DNA of 64,000 nucleotides, taken from Palaemon carinicauda. Lineage: Eukaryota > Arthropoda > Malacostraca > Decapoda > Palaemonidae. How positions within the stretch are numbered: the first letter of the stretch is position 1; each line of letters begins with the position of its first letter. Shown here one piece after another: positions 41,091 through 54,672 of the stretch. The notes below the pieces were generated by a model. That model was not told where the DNA came from and ran no database searches. It worked only from the letters and a program-made list of their open reading frames with translations. Position numbers and translations under genes: made by a program. The stretch is from NCBI RefSeq assembly GCF_036898095.1, contig NC_090765.1, forward strand, positions 35,541,217 through 35,605,216, in the 5' to 3' direction.

Positions 41091-43128
41091 CGAAGTACTC
41101 GCTGCAGCAGCCTTCGAAGAACTGGAACCTCTGAAAGCTAATGCGTGGTAGATAAGGAAGTCATGATTAGCTTCCAGCACTGGGTTGTTTCTTAAGGCAA
41201 ACATCGCCTCCTTTCAAACATACCTTGAAAATTGAGATATCACTGCATCCGTCCTCTTCAGGAACTAGATGAAAGAGAGAAAGAATATTCAGAACAACAG
41301 GCTACATTTTGCATGAAAACTGCAATTACAGTACTGTAATTTACATTTACAGTACAAATCATCACTATCCATTTATTATAGAACAACAGTGGTAAGCTGT
41401 AAAATATTTTTTACCTACTGCCAGAAATCCTTAATAAAACAGTAAGAAAACATTATACCAAGCACATCCTATATACTTGTATGTATGAATTGATTCATTT
41501 ATAAATAAAGAATACAAAAACCTAATGAACAACAAGAGAATACAATGAAGTAATAAAAAATGTGTTAGCAAAAGAGAGACAGAGAGAGTGTATCCAAAAC
41601 ACCGGGTTGCGATTCACATTGAAAATATTGAATGCGTACATGTGATTACTAGCCTTTCCTGATATAAAAACTAGGGTAGGCTATAACATTTAGGAATATA
41701 GTGTACAACTGAAATTTTAAAAGATATTCAAGATGAAAATCAATGTAATGTACAATATTTTATCTTTGCCTTCATTCTGTATACTGTAGATGGTGAAGGC
41801 AAAATACTAGCATGAAATCACCTGATGATTTATAATAGAAATAAAACGAAAAATAAGCAGACAACACACAATGAAAACAAGATTATGTTGGTCATTGAAA
41901 TATACTGAAAATGAATTTGTGTATATAGTAACATGTTTTAAGATGAAGACATGAATAAGTAAGAGATAATAAAGTATACAGTATTACTAAATTTTCTTTA
42001 CTGCTCTTTATCTTATGTTATGACAAATCAGCTCTGGAAATGGTGGTGGCAGTGTTGCAATAAGTAAGGAAATACATATGAACTTATTCCTTCAACTTCA
42101 GCTTTTGAAGTATTAATGGTTATAAATACTGTAATTTCCAATTTCACATATTTTTATTTCAAATTTAAACTTGACTGCGCACTAAATATTGTAAGGTATC
42201 AAATTATATACTAACCAAATGAATAACAGCTGTTTTTAATGTGCATTATTTCTATGAACCTCCCATGATGTTCATATGGCTTCCTCTCCAGAAGTTCATT
42301 TTATCGTTGTTTACCCCCAAATTTTATTCAAAGTTTTCCTATTTTCTTTCCTTTTAAAAGGTGCATGTCCCTAGTACTGTAAAGTTATGAAACAATATAT
42401 CGTTTAGCGGTAAGGAGCGGCATCAGTTTCACGTTGCTGTATTCAGTTTTTCTGTTGCTGCTGTGAAATCAAGACTTCTCCCTCTACCAAATTATGAGAA
42501 GTGTTTATTGCATTTTAAGTTGTCTTCCCATTTGGATTTGTTAGGATTTCTGCACAGGAAAAGCACTGTGTTTTTACAACCATTATGAGGAGTACAATGT
42601 CTCATGGTTCCTCTTAGGGAAAATATATTTTAAGTATTCATGGAACTGAAGAGACTACACTACACAGAAGTATAGCTTCTACATCATAAACAAAATGACT
42701 GATGTTCGATTCTCATAATGGCTAATGAGGGAAAGTAATTTTTAGTTCAAGGGGAATTACAGAGAGAGAATAGTTATTGATAAGCCTTTATCGATTGTAA
42801 CTTCTTTTGTGGGCAGTAAGTCTGGCTTGCCTGCCCGGTTGCTTGCACTAACCCAACTTCCATAATTGGGTCTAGTGGTTTTAATTAATTTCATAGTATT
42901 TCTTCAGTAAGGGTTCTGAATGTTCACTTTGCCCTACAGATTCGAGTTCCTCTCATAGTCTCAAATTTTATAATTACTTTAGATCCTTCATCTACGAAAC
43001 CCTGGCATTCCTCCGTTCCTAGTCGCTCTTTTAGACATAGATTGTGAGGTAGACTGGATCCTTATATTCTTCTTCTAGGTAGAATAAAGGGCTTTTATTA
43101 CCCTTATGAGTCTGGCTATAAAGGAGTC
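41091..43128. other. Intergenic sequence
   Basis: AT-rich without supported genes. A fuzzy resemblance between 42935-43090 and 12340-12520 may mark an old repeat. Confidence 0.35.
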
Positions 43129-44720
43129 TTAAGTATTATACTGTAGTGGGTTATTCGTATTCAGTGAAGAACTGCTGTAACACAATCTTTCATTAAACTC
43201 AAGTTCTAAAGGTCTTGTATTAGAGATCATACTTCCTAAGTATTTAAATGATTTCACCTCATTAATCCTTTTTCCTTCCAATGATATTTCATCTGCCATT
43301 GTATATTTTGTTCTCATCTGTTTTTCTTCTATCAATCTTGAGCCCAACCTCATGTGATATTTCATGCATTCTGGTGAGCAAGCGTTACAAATTCATATAT
43401 TTAAGAGGAATTCCATATAACACAGGACCCTCTACAAAATTGGCTGGTGCACACTACCAAAGACTTTTTCATAGTCCACAAATGCCACATGAAGTGGATT
43501 TCTATATTCTACGCATTTCTGTATAATGTCTCAAAATGAAAATTTGGTCAGTCCAACTTCTACCTTTTCTAAATCCTGCTTGTTCATCAGTCTTTCTCTC
43601 TAGTCTCTTTAGAATAAGCATACTATGTATTTTCATAACAACTGGCATAAGTCTGATGCGATTATTGCAATCAGTCAAGTCTCTGTTTTTTGCTATTTTC
43701 ATCACCACTCCTAATTCCCATTCATCAGGTTTTGCCTCCATGCCACATTCTACAAAATGATCTTGTAAGTATTCTGGGGGTCACTTCATTTTCAGCCAGT
43801 ATCATTTTAGAAATTATTTTTGGTAACGATAGCTTCGACTTCAAACACTGAATTTATTTATGGGCACACCAAGGACATCAGCTAAAGGTATATCAATCAA
43901 ATTATTCCCATTGAAACTATTCATGACCTCAATTAAGTGTTCCATCCAATGTTGTCTTTCTTCATCTTCTGTTGCTATATCATATCCAACTCTTTTTTAT
44001 GGGTATATAGTATGCTTGTGCTTTGCGCCCAGTAGAGATTTCATTAATAATTCTATAAGCAATTCTTACACCATAGCCACTCCCTGAATTCATAGCTTTG
44101 TCACCCTCAATGGCTTTCTTGTTTAAATATTCTATTGTTATTCCTGGCTTTTCTTTTGACCTCACTATCAGTAATGGAATACTTAGCATGCTTTAAACTC
44201 TAATTTTCATTTCTTACTCGGAAACTTTCAACAATCAAGTTCCCACATATGATATCCATGGGTTTCTCCTTGTAACTGCGTGTCCCAAAACTTCACTACC
44301 AATTGACTGATATATCATCTTAATATCACACCATTCATCATTGTTTGTCTGCTTTCTCTTCTTTGATTCCTACATTCAATTGCAAATATTTCTTTGCTCT
44401 TCTAGAAGCTTAGTTGTATCAAACCTAGGTATTTTATCTACATTTCTGTTGGGTGCTTTCAGTTTTAATTGCAGTGTGGAGCTGGTGATCACTACCAATA
44501 CCTGCACCTCGTATATCTTCTTATTCCTCAATCATCCTTTTTTTATTAATAGCAATGTGATCTATTTCATTTTTGTAATTGCCACATGGTAAAGTCCATG
44601 TATATTTGTGGATGTCCTTGTGGTGAAAAAGAGGACCTCCAATGACAAGATTGTTTGATTATTAACCAGATTGTTTGCTAATTAACTATTTTCTTTATTA
44701 ACCATTGTATCAATGCTAGG
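43129..44720 (-). mobile_element. Decayed non-LTR retrotransposon (APE endonuclease plus RT)
   Basis: On the minus strand, going 5' to 3': an endonuclease fragment (NNLVIGG, HKDIHKYTW, EIDHIAINKK, GSDHQL; about 44490-44720), a linker with KKSWI and STGRK (43980-44189), then RT pieces with EWELGVVMKIAKNRDLTDCN and EQAGFRKGRSWTDQIFILRH (43502-43741), then a C-terminal piece with EVKSFKYLGSMIS (43129-43365). IDHI and SDH belong to the APE-type endonuclease, and QAGFR and KYLGS to LINE RTs. Several frameshifts and stops are present. The clade is not resolved. Confidence 0.75.
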
Positions 44721-47700
44721 ATGAACATATGGATTTTTTTCCCATGATTTGCTTTTTCTGAAATCGTGTGAACCTGTATATTCTTTTAAATGTGTAATAT
44801 TTACATATAGCAATGGAAACTATCCAGTAGCCGTCCTATTTTATTACGAGCCATGTACTGAGGAGTTCCAGTTCTCAAATGGTGTAAAGCTCTTCTCTTG
44901 TTCCATGGTATTTGTCAAAATTTCACTTTTACATCATTATTGATAGTGTTAGACATCTGGATACAGTCTTTTTTTTTAGTTAATAGTTGATTTTCCAATT
45001 TCTTTTTACTTGTTTATTTTTACAGGTGCATTCTGTAATTTATAATCTCAAAAGGTTATTTTTTTCCTTAGTTTTCCCTTCATTAGCTTTACATTTCTCT
45101 GCATATTTATTGACAAGCATCTATATTGGCTTTTTACTTTTTAATTCCTGTATATAAAAAATGCAGGGTACAGTTCTGTAATATTGAGTAGGCCTTCCTC
45201 CCAATTCGTCCAGATTGCCTGGAGCTCATCTTTTAGACACAATGCTATAGCCCAATTGAAATTACCTATTCTAACTTATCGTTTCCCAGATAATGTGTCA
45301 CTTGAAATAACTAGTTAAAAGACGTGTATCCATCATAAGGTAGCCTAGGTACAGGGTAATTCTTAAAGACATTTGGCAATAAAATAACATTTATTAGACC
45401 AACTGATCCTACAATTGCTTTGCATATATTTTCTGATACAGTAAAGGCATATTTTGGAAACCGAAGAAACACAACTAACTTTAAACAAGGAGGGATTTGA
45501 GCATCATTTGGCATGAAGTTAATTAACCCCCCAAAATAAATAAGAAATAGCAATGAAGAAAATTTGAAACAACTGTTCAGTTACCCTGTTAAATAGAAAT
45601 ACTACATCTAACTTTACAACAAAATTAATGCCAATCACAGCACTTGACATGCATGAAAACTGAAAAGGCTGTTAAAAGTCAGTTGTGTTTTCTGGTTACA
45701 CAATTAAATCTGAATTATCACATTCAAGGCAGAGCAAATTGAACCTTTTTAACACCCTTGCTTGCCATTCCTCTTTTTGGATTCCAGTAAATTTGTTCAA
45801 ATTACACATCCATGGCTCCAAGCAACAACAAAATATATATAATAAAAAAGGCATCATTAAAAGCATTCACTTCTCCCAGATTCAACATTATAGATAGCCC
45901 ATCTGATCACAATATGGAAATATTAAGGGGAAAATTTGCCTGCATAATACAATAAAGCACCGAGACACTGACATTATACATAAGACATGAAATCACAAAA
46001 GAATAAAACTGATATGGTAAAGTGAGCATAAAAAAAAATAAAAGTATATAAAGGGGACTGATTAGGGAAGCATTGGGTGACAAGATTACGGAATAATCAA
46101 TAGGTACCAGTTCACAGCTGTCTGGCATTGACACTACTCTCACACCAAAGACATTCTATAAAAAATAACCAAGTACTTTTATTAAGTTCTACCATTTCAA
46201 CAGCCAACTCAAGCATGAAGTAACTGCTAAGTCCAATTTGAAGAACCCACTAATTGATAAATTATAATTTTATTATCTTGTGATCGCTTATTTCGAATAT
46301 AAATTTGTTTGGGTTTATGCAAATAAAATCTCATAAATTCTTGAATGAATAAATTCACAATAAAATATGCACGCTGAAATGTCTAAATAACTGACAACCA
46401 ATACGTGACTAACAAACAAATGATTGTATTCACCATTTAGCAGTGCAGTACAAACCAACAACGGGCCCACCTATTTTTTGGATCAGATAGTTCCAACCAA
46501 ATCTGCTTGAATTGAACTTGCACACGAGATTCACTCATTATTTACAATTATCAGATGACCATGACAACTTTAACACTAATACCTAACAATATCCTTTGAA
46601 GGTCTTGCCTAAAATGTGCAGTTGTTTGTTCAAACACCTCATCTTATAATAAGCCAGTAAAAATTTATTATAAAAGAAATTAACAATGCTAACAAAGCAA
46701 ATATTTACACATCAATCAAATAATTGGGATCTTTTGAGAAACACTACAGCAAAGTATTAAGACACAGACAAGAAAGCATTTAAAAAGAAAACAGAAAAAC
46801 AAAATTGTGAACAAATAATGAGCTTAAAGTAGAGGCATGTACATATTGCAACATTTGTCCCACCTCAGATTATTGTTAAAAATTAAATCCATGTTTACTC
46901 GCTGCATAGCACAGATAAATAATTAAGTAGAGCTGTGGCTTGACTCTAGGCTGAAATAATGATTTACGGAACTTTGTTACTTGCATGCATAAATGAAATC
47001 TTTTTAAAATGGTGATTCAGGAATCCAGTACTTGTAAAAGTCCACATTTGAAATGCAATGCTTAGCTGCAACTTCAGTTATAATTGAAGCAATTTGTTGG
47101 TGATGTATTCAAATCATTTAGTTGGTCTAATACCATTAACTGTGCTACCACACTTGGTATACAGTACATGAAAAATAATTTGGAATAAAAGCCTAAAGCA
47201 CAAATGTGGCATCCAAATTTCAGCTAAAAAACCCTAATCTGACAGTTGGTTAGCAACAGCATTCTGTGAACTTTCAGCCTCAATAAAGTACTGTAGCATG
47301 GCAATTTTGCTTCCTATAAACATTGATGTATTTAAAAAAAAACTAGGACTAAACTGCAACCTTACAAAATCATCATATTGCACAACAGAACAAATCTCTT
47401 TATCGCACATCAATTTCTATCAATTTTATCTTGATACCAAAATAATTAATCCTCTCCCCCTTGTATGGAAGACCATGCTCACCAAGATGCAGTAACCAGC
47501 ATACAAAAAAAAAACTATGGACAAGCATTTGCACTAGAGACAAGCCCAAGGATAGCTAAATAGACACAAGGGAGAAACTTCCCATAAATACTATGAGAAG
47601 GGAGAAAATCTGGATTGTCTGGGCAGAGGGTACTCATTTTAAAAACTACAAAAAGGAACGCTAGGGTCGCACCTTGGTGAATGTTCACGAGAAGCACAAC

Positions 47701-50119
47701 CAAAACGGCCCAGAAAGATCTGTGGCAATACCATAGTTTAATTCATAAAACGACTGTTTTACAGTCACATCCTTACTAGCTAAGCATGAATTATGCTAAG
47801 GCTAATAAAAGAGTCGCAAAACTGCATACTTTAAATGGGTTAACATCTTGCACAGAAAAAAAGTGCACTGGAAAATACAAAGTGCAGATACTGTGTAGGC
47901 TATAGCATAACACTGAATACACATTCAGTGCCCTAAGGAAAGACAATAAATGACTTTGGACTAGGGTTTCCTGGCCACATCCTCCACAGCCACCACACTC
48001 ATATGGAGTCAGACTTCTTTTTCTTTTCAGTTTCTTGAATGGATGCTGATGCAGGAAATGCATATAAAAAAAATATACAAAATATATATAAAAAATCATG
48101 TACCTATGTAATGCTTCATGAGAGTAGCCAGTGTTGACCCCTTACAAACGTTTGCCCTTGAATTAGAAAAAAGGGGGATTCTCGCCATCCATATTTCAAA
48201 GTGAAACTGGGCAGCTGAATTTTGCTCTAAAACAGGTTAGGTGCTCAACCAACAGCCAAAAGTGTAGGAACTCCACAGGGACTTTCCATCTTTTAAAAGT
48301 CCAAAGGAACCCTTAATAACAAGCTAAACAGCAAGAACCAAATAGGATCAAAATACATATACCATAACCAAAAAAATAATTAAATAAAAAAAATTAAAGC
48401 AGAAGCTGAATTCCACCACCTCAGCTGAGGAGAAGCACCGACCCTGACCCACAAACATCATCACTGTAGCAAGACCTAAAACATTCAGTTGTTGTTCTTT
48501 TAAACCTAAGGGAACCACAGTGCTCTGCCAAATTGTTTGCAGCCATTAACATGATAACATTTTCAAGTTTTGAGTGATAAACTTGACTGCATGCAGCAGA
48601 GTTTTAGTGACAATTGAAAATAGCAGCACTGACAGGGCAGCACTTAGACTTAAAAGGTTTGTCTTTCATTGGACATAGCTCATCAACTGTCTCAGAATTT
48701 AGCCCCCAGGTTATGAACAAAATAAAAAAAACCCTTGCCAATCATCTAGCAGCAATCTTATTTTTTCAATGAAAGAAATGAAAAGTCACTTAATGGTAAT
48801 TTTGAAGATGTTGCTAAACAGGTATATAATTTTTCCTAAGCAAAAGGATAACTAGGAAAATAAACAATGCCCCAAAGACATACCTTGATACCCATGGATT
48901 GCTTGTCAAAATGAGCTACAGTACTCAAAAATTAAGTATTAATAATGACCATGAGCATGCCCATTAATTGATTAAGATTTTGTCAGAAGAGCTTTTAGTC
49001 TTTTACGGTGTCACCTTGAAGTCACTCCATCTGCGATTCTGACTTTAGTTCTAAATTTTGTCTTTTTTTGTATCCAACTGCAACAACAATAACATTAATA
49101 ATAGCAATATAAAATAATATGACATTTAATGTATGTATGTATGTTATCACTTTCAATCAACTAAAGAAAACACACACTTTAACTACATAATAAAATGGGG
49201 AAGTTATCGCATTCGTACTTTTGAGATCACGTGACTTAGGCGAAATGAATTAAAAAGATTTGTACAACATAGACCAGGCATCTTAATCTCCCCACACCTA
49301 ATGATGCTGTGTATTACATATTGAAAACATGTACATTTAAAATTACTGTATACACATCCCAAACGACATAACAATCACTCCACCTGGCAGCCTTTGACAC
49401 ACTCAAATATCAAGCAGCTGCAATATATCCACATTAGGAAAAAAAAATATTCAGGCAACTATGCACTCGTTCAGAGTTAATAAGGCACTAAGTTACCAGT
49501 AAAATGTGGCACTTTAGGTCAAAACACATCACTTCCTCACAAATGACAACAGACTTAGCTGTCACACAACAGTTTACATTTGGAATCTTGATGTATGTAC
49601 ACTCACATCTCACTGACACTAAAAAGGCTGCTAGGAGTTTGGGACTTGTTGATGGTGGTAGGAATGGACTTCACTGTAGGCTGCGGCCCAAAGGAGCAAT
49701 GGGACTAACGGAAGGTTCAATGACAAGGCGGGACTGGGCGTGCAGGTCGGGTTTTACTTGTAGATAGTGGGGATCATAAAAAGAAAAAAATGAAAATAAA
49801 ATGAGTGACTAAATTCTTCTGACCCTGGTTGGTGCACAGCTGCAACTACTCTCCCGATGGAAAGCAATACCAATCAAAGCTGTTGCCCAAGTTTTTAGGA
49901 CAGCTTCAATCCCCAAATCAAATATCAGTCAGAGACATGGTCAGTGGAGGTCTAGTAATGGAAAAAGGGGGGGGATTCATCACAGTCTGACTGTACACAT
50001 CTAATTACATAAGTTTCTTTGACCAACTGTGACCGTTACTCAGTCTGGCAATTCTCACTTGCAACCATTAATTGTGAACCACACCAGGATCTGTCTTTTC
50101 ACTATAAGCTACACACAGT
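44721..50119. other. AT-rich region; probable 3' UTR and intergenic
   Basis: No coding region recognised. The part next to 50120 is probably 3' UTR of the AAA ATPase gene on the minus strand; I could not fix its polyadenylation site. Confidence 0.4.
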
Positions 50120-50232
50120 TTAATCTATCACAGCAACAAGTGCGGCCGCAATGGACTTCGCAATCCTTTGGCCAATTCTTTTAACACCCTTAGGTCTTTC
50201 TTTTTCCTTTTTACTTTCTTCTTGCCGATCCT
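50120..50232 (-). CDS. VPS4-like AAA ATPase, exon 5 (terminal)
   Basis: Acceptor TTTTGTTACAG. The exon completes the split Glu codon and runs to TAA at 50120-50122. It encodes a basic tail of 36 residues with a Lys/Glu-rich start (EESKKEKERPK) and a hydrophobic end (SIAAALVAVID). I know no conserved domain for this part. Confidence 0.78.
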
Positions 50233-50484
50233 CTGTAACAAAATAAACATATATAAGTACAGCTACCTAAGTAGGCAAAATATTTCAACATATTTATATC
50301 AGATAAACTAATGAAGGACATGATCATAACTATCTACAGTATATTTAATAGAAAACCACGTATATTAGATATTTCTAGTACAGTATACCTAAACCATTAC
50401 AATATAAAAAATAATTATAATAAAACATTAATGCATGGAAGTTTAAACAAACTACTATGACGGATTGAATGGGTTGGTTCTTAC

Positions 50485-50584
50485 CTGATCTGTGAGTGGC
50501 AGCTTTGATGTAACTCTGATATTTTGTAGAAACCTCAGAGGTGAACCTGCACCTATAGTCCGTCATCACAGTGGCAAGATCATC
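50485..50584 (-). CDS. VPS4-like AAA ATPase, exon 4
   Basis: Acceptor ATGTTTACAG, donor TCAG|GTAAG. The 33 residues DDLATVMTDYRCRFTSEVST... occupy the position of the C-terminal helix of meiotic-clade AAA proteins (Vps4_C type), where a conserved acidic/aromatic helix packs against the ATPase domain. Phase is 0 in, 1 out. Confidence 0.82.
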
Positions 50585-50705
50585 CTGTAAACATGGTTTT
50601 TAATTTAGTTCCTTCATTATTCCCAAACTAAAGTTATACAAAGTTAATACAGTATCAACATGTCTTTAGATATCAAGAACAGTGTAAATATATGCAATTA
50701 CTCAC

Positions 50706-50808
50706 ATAGGTAATAACTCTAGCCATGTTTCCGATGTACTTGCTTGGGTCTACTGGTGGCATATGAGCCACCTGTCTGATCACAGTATTAATGTCAGCTG
50801 CAGAATAC
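50706..50808 (-). CDS. VPS4-like AAA ATPase, exon 3
   Basis: Acceptor TTTGCTTACAG, donor TAT|GTGAGT. With the preceding GG it encodes GYSAADINTVIRQVAHMPPV..., the GYSGADI / sensor-2 helical region of AAA ATPases, with Ala in place of the usual second Gly. Phases agree with both neighbours. Confidence 0.87.
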
Positions 50809-51000
50809 CTGTAAGCAAACAAGTCATTATTCAATATGAAATTAACTGCTGATTAACAATTTAAAATGTATATTCCGAATCATTAAAAAGTTTTATCAAA
50901 TAACCCAAACTACGGTAAATCAAATTTCCGGTAAAAACCAGAGCAGAATGTAATACTACTATAATGATGTTTAGTACTAGAATCTGTCTTCATAACTTAC

Positions 51001-51250
51001 CCCTCGCTCTTCGCAACAAGGCATTTGAACTGATCATCATTAATGTTATGCGTCAAGTTTTGCAGGAACATTCTCAGTAGTTCCTCACGAGCTTTTTCTC
51101 CTGGGAGTTTTACGTGAATGTTATAAGTGAAGATTCGCCTTAGTTCATCATCAAGAAGCCATGGCTGATTTGTTGTACCCAATACCATAAGACCATCATT
51201 AATAGCCAATGGATCGAATGGTGGATATGGAGGGTTGAGTGTCGTCCGGC
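51001..51250 (-). CDS. VPS4-like AAA ATPase, exon 2
   Basis: Acceptor TTTTTTTTTAG, donor GAGGG|GTAAGT. It encodes the second half of the ATPase core: sensor 1 (LMVLGTTNQPW), the second region of homology with the arginine-finger pair (DDELRRIF), then IHVKLPGEKAREELL. It starts with an Arg/Pro-rich insertion (RTTLNPPYPPFDP) where VPS4 has a short loop. Phase is 1 in, 2 out. Confidence 0.9.
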
Positions 51251-51449
51251 CTAAAAAAAAAAAAAAAAAAGTAAATTATTAAAAACCTGTAAACCATTAC
51301 ATTACTTGAAATATAAGCATACAAAAACCATATTAATATAAACATACATAAACAATATTTGACTTATGCTGAAACTATTAAATTCAATTGTTAGGCAACC
51401 ATAAAATTTCATCATAAACTAGAAATGGCAACTTGATACTGTGCCTTAC

Positions 51450-53577
51450 CTCTAATTTGAGCCAGCAATTCACTTTTTGCCCTCAACACAGTTTCACTAG
51501 ATCTGTCGTAACACAATGCATCTATTTCGTCAAATAGAATGACTGCTGGACTATGCATTCTTGCATGATCGAACAGATATCGAACTATCTTTGGGGCTTC
51601 TAGAGGCACTTGTGATGCTAAATATGCAGTGGATATTCCTATCAAGATAGCATCATTTGACTCTTTGGCCAATGCTCTTGCAAGGCAGGTTTTTCCAGAC
51701 CCAGATGGACCAAAGAGCAGAACACCTTTGCATATACCCTGTGTGCCTTCAAAGACTTCAGGAAAAGCATCGCCCATGAATAACTCCTTCAGAGCATCTT
51801 TTGCCGTGTCTAAGCCAACCATTGACTGCCATCCAAAAGTGGGTTTCTCAATAACAATTGGTAGAGCACCTACAGCATACTGTGTTTGAAGTGGGACTTT
51901 AGGTTGGTTTTCATGAATATCATTGTCAAGATCAGATAGATTAGCAGTAACATTATGAGCATCAGAATGATTGTCTGTGTCTGAATCACGCATTGACTCT
52001 GTGGCACTCGCCAAATCGGTGATAGAAGCACAACTTGCAGACTCTAAGACAGGTGCAGAATCACTGCCGGTGGGACTTAATCGACCTAGCTTTCCCTCAG
52101 GAACAGGAGATGGAGTCTTCTTTCGAACACTTTCAGTATCTGACTTCCCATCTCCAGCTTCTGAACTTGGTACAGAGTCTGACCCTACACTAGACTTATC
52201 ATCCTCAAGCTCATCTGAAGGAGTCACTCTGCACTGTGGAGTAACTTCAACAATATTTTTATCCTTGCCTTCTACCTCGTTCGATTTTTTATTTTCTGCT
52301 GGATTACCGTTTGCTTTTGGAATATCTGTTTTGCTGGGGTCTTTTTCTGACTGGGTGATGTGAGTCTTTTCCAGTGCCGTTGCAACTGCGGTGACAGATT
52401 CAGCAGGACGATCTTGATTTGACAGAGATTTTGATGGGGAGTTTATGGAGTCTTCATCAACCAGTGTTACACTTGAGGCATCAGAAGTGTCTAATTTTGA
52501 TAAAGGCTTGTTGTCACTGGAAGCTAAAAGACTACCAACGACTGGTGCCAAAATACCAGCACCTGCTACTACACCCGCAGCAGCCATAGTCACTCCTGCA
52601 AGAGGATCAACACTTTGCACAGATCCACCACTCATGCTGGGTGCCATACTTGTGTGGTGTATAGAAGACGAGGATGGGGCTAAGACATGAGGTCTTGGTC
52701 CATGCGAGGAAGGTGGACCCATCATATCTGCTGGATTATATGGACTTACAAACCCAATAGGTGGCCCATGAGATGGAATGGGGCCATGTGACGGAGGTCG
52801 CTGCATATGTCCTGCCAAAGCCGGGTGACCAGAATGAGATCCTGGCACTAAGTGGGAAGATGAAGGATGGCCAGAGGACAGAAGACCTGACGCGACCATT
52901 CCACCAACAGCACCCAATGCAACACCCCCTGCTGCTGCTGCCACAGGATTGATTCCTCGTCTATCTTCTAATTCATCATCGTCATCATCTTCCTCTTCCT
53001 CATCAGATAAAACTTCGTCATCATCATCGTCGTCGTCATAGTCGTGAAGGGTTGCTCCATTCCCAGCGCCTCCATACCCCTCCATCAAAGCATTCATGCC
53101 ACCAGCAAATGCTCCTGCTAAGGCACCTGCCATGTCGGGATTCATTGAAGGAAGGAAAGCTGGCATATTCGATAGGAAATTGCCAGCACCGCCTTCCACG
53201 GCGCCCCCCATGCCAGGTATGCCAGGACTGACTGCACCACCCATACCCCCTCCCATATCAGGCACTGCACCAGGGTTCATGTTAAGAAGTCCTTGCAAAA
53301 TACTCATGCTCATCGTCTGCATAGTAGGCAAGGACACACCGCCCAAGTCGCCTCCACCAAGATCGCCCCCACCAACACCACCGTCACCAGCTCCGTAAGG
53401 GTTAGCCATGGTATGAATGCTATGCTCATTGCCAGCATAATCATAATCATCGTCTTCATCATCGTCATCTTCATCGTAATCATCGTCGTCGTCGTCGTCA
53501 TCGAGGTCATCATAAGCGCCTTGCGGAAGGTTTTGCTGCATGTTGGCCAGCAAAGCCTCGAAGAGTTCCATGTCCAT
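51450..53577 (-). CDS. VPS4-like AAA ATPase, exon 1 of main coding part
   Basis: Acceptor CCTTCTTGCAG at 53590 opens this exon (first base 53589). I take the first in-frame ATG, at 53577, as the minimal start; a small upstream exon may supply another. The donor is AGAG|GTAAGG. With exons 2-5 the protein has 897 residues. N-terminus: acidic Asp-rich run 24-46; Gly/Met-rich 60-175; second acidic run about 180-205; two Gly/Ala-rich hydrophobic stretches (211-234 and 328-352); Ser-rich linker to about 575. The AAA core follows: Walker A GPSGSGKT at 623-630, Walker B ILFDEID at 680-686. Overall it is closest to the VPS4/katanin/spastin clade, without MIT or other known N-domain. The pore-loop aromatic is absent. 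Function unknown. Confidence 0.87.
53430..53520 (+). repeat. Trinucleotide (ATC/GTC) tract encoding the Asp-rich run
   Basis: Imperfect GTC/ATC triplets on the + strand, which read as GAT/GAC (Asp) in the AAA gene. It is a candidate for length variation. Confidence 0.75.
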
Positions 53578-53589
53578 GTTCCCCGTCTC

Positions 53590-54672
53590 CTGCAAGAAGG
53601 AACAAAATTAATTAATGTGTGTTCTACACCCTATCCGAAATCTTTAACATATACATATTAGGTGCCACTATAATAAATCATTTATGCTTTACAAAGAGAG
53701 AATATAGTGATATATATTAAACACAAATGTATGGAAAATACAAAATATATACAATACACATCGTAAAAAAAAATGCACTGTACATGATTGAGTGAGTGAT
53801 CTCAGGAAAAATTAACCACATAAATTATGTAAACTATAATAATGTTACTAAGTGTATTACAGGGATTGTGAAGGGGGTGGGGGTTATCCTTGTTTCATAG
53901 CCATTGACCTTTAATTCTACCCACAAAATCAATACACATCCTGCCCCATTCGTCCGTCAGCATGGACATCGCAACAAAGGTTGTTGGCCTCTGACTTCAT
54001 AGATATAGGATTTGTTACAACTACGTTTCTTGGATAAATGTGTACACTATGAAAACACCATTCGAGATACCAGCTTGGTTTTATTTGCTCAAAGTCTACT
54101 GTGGTGAAGTTTAGGAATTATCCTGACGAGTGGGAGAAATGTTTAAGACTGTAATCGGCAATTTCTTGGATGAGTATAGAAAATTAGAAGTCCTTGACAT
54201 TATCTTAAATGTGGTCTACTGAACTACTTCAAATTTCTCCTTTTTAATGTGGAACTAACATCTTGTCGCTAGAAAACCATAACATAATGTGATAAGGTAA
54301 TCTGCACCAGCTTAGCTTAAATATAGCATTTGCTAGTTCATATCTCACAAACAATGATGAAAAAAATCTATTGTTCAATAACCTGCGTATCATATGTACT
54401 AGGACCAGGACCAGGATGTTTAAAGAATATCAGAGGCTTCTGAGCTACGCGAGTTAACGAAGGCCTGTCTGCCTTAGTGAAAAAGATATACAAATTTATC
54501 GGCCGATGTCCATGGTTCCTAACTCTTAAAGGCGCAGACAAATGTTATGTGTAGTGCGAGTTTAAGAAGGGCTAGCCTTTTTCTTAAGACGTAAACTCGT
54601 CGGAGGAGGACTGGTCTCATTTAACAGCTCAGAATTCCACGCGTTTTCGTCAATTATTCGGATAGTGCTCAC
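53590..54672 (-). other. Probable first intron of the AAA gene
   Basis: Bounded by the acceptor at 53590 and the candidate donor CTG|GTGAGC at 54672. Nothing coding inside. Confidence 0.45.

Noticed and set aside
53293..53661. Plus-strand Ile/Val-rich open frame opposite the AAA gene
   Set aside because: It is the antisense of the Asp-rich GAT/GAC tract.
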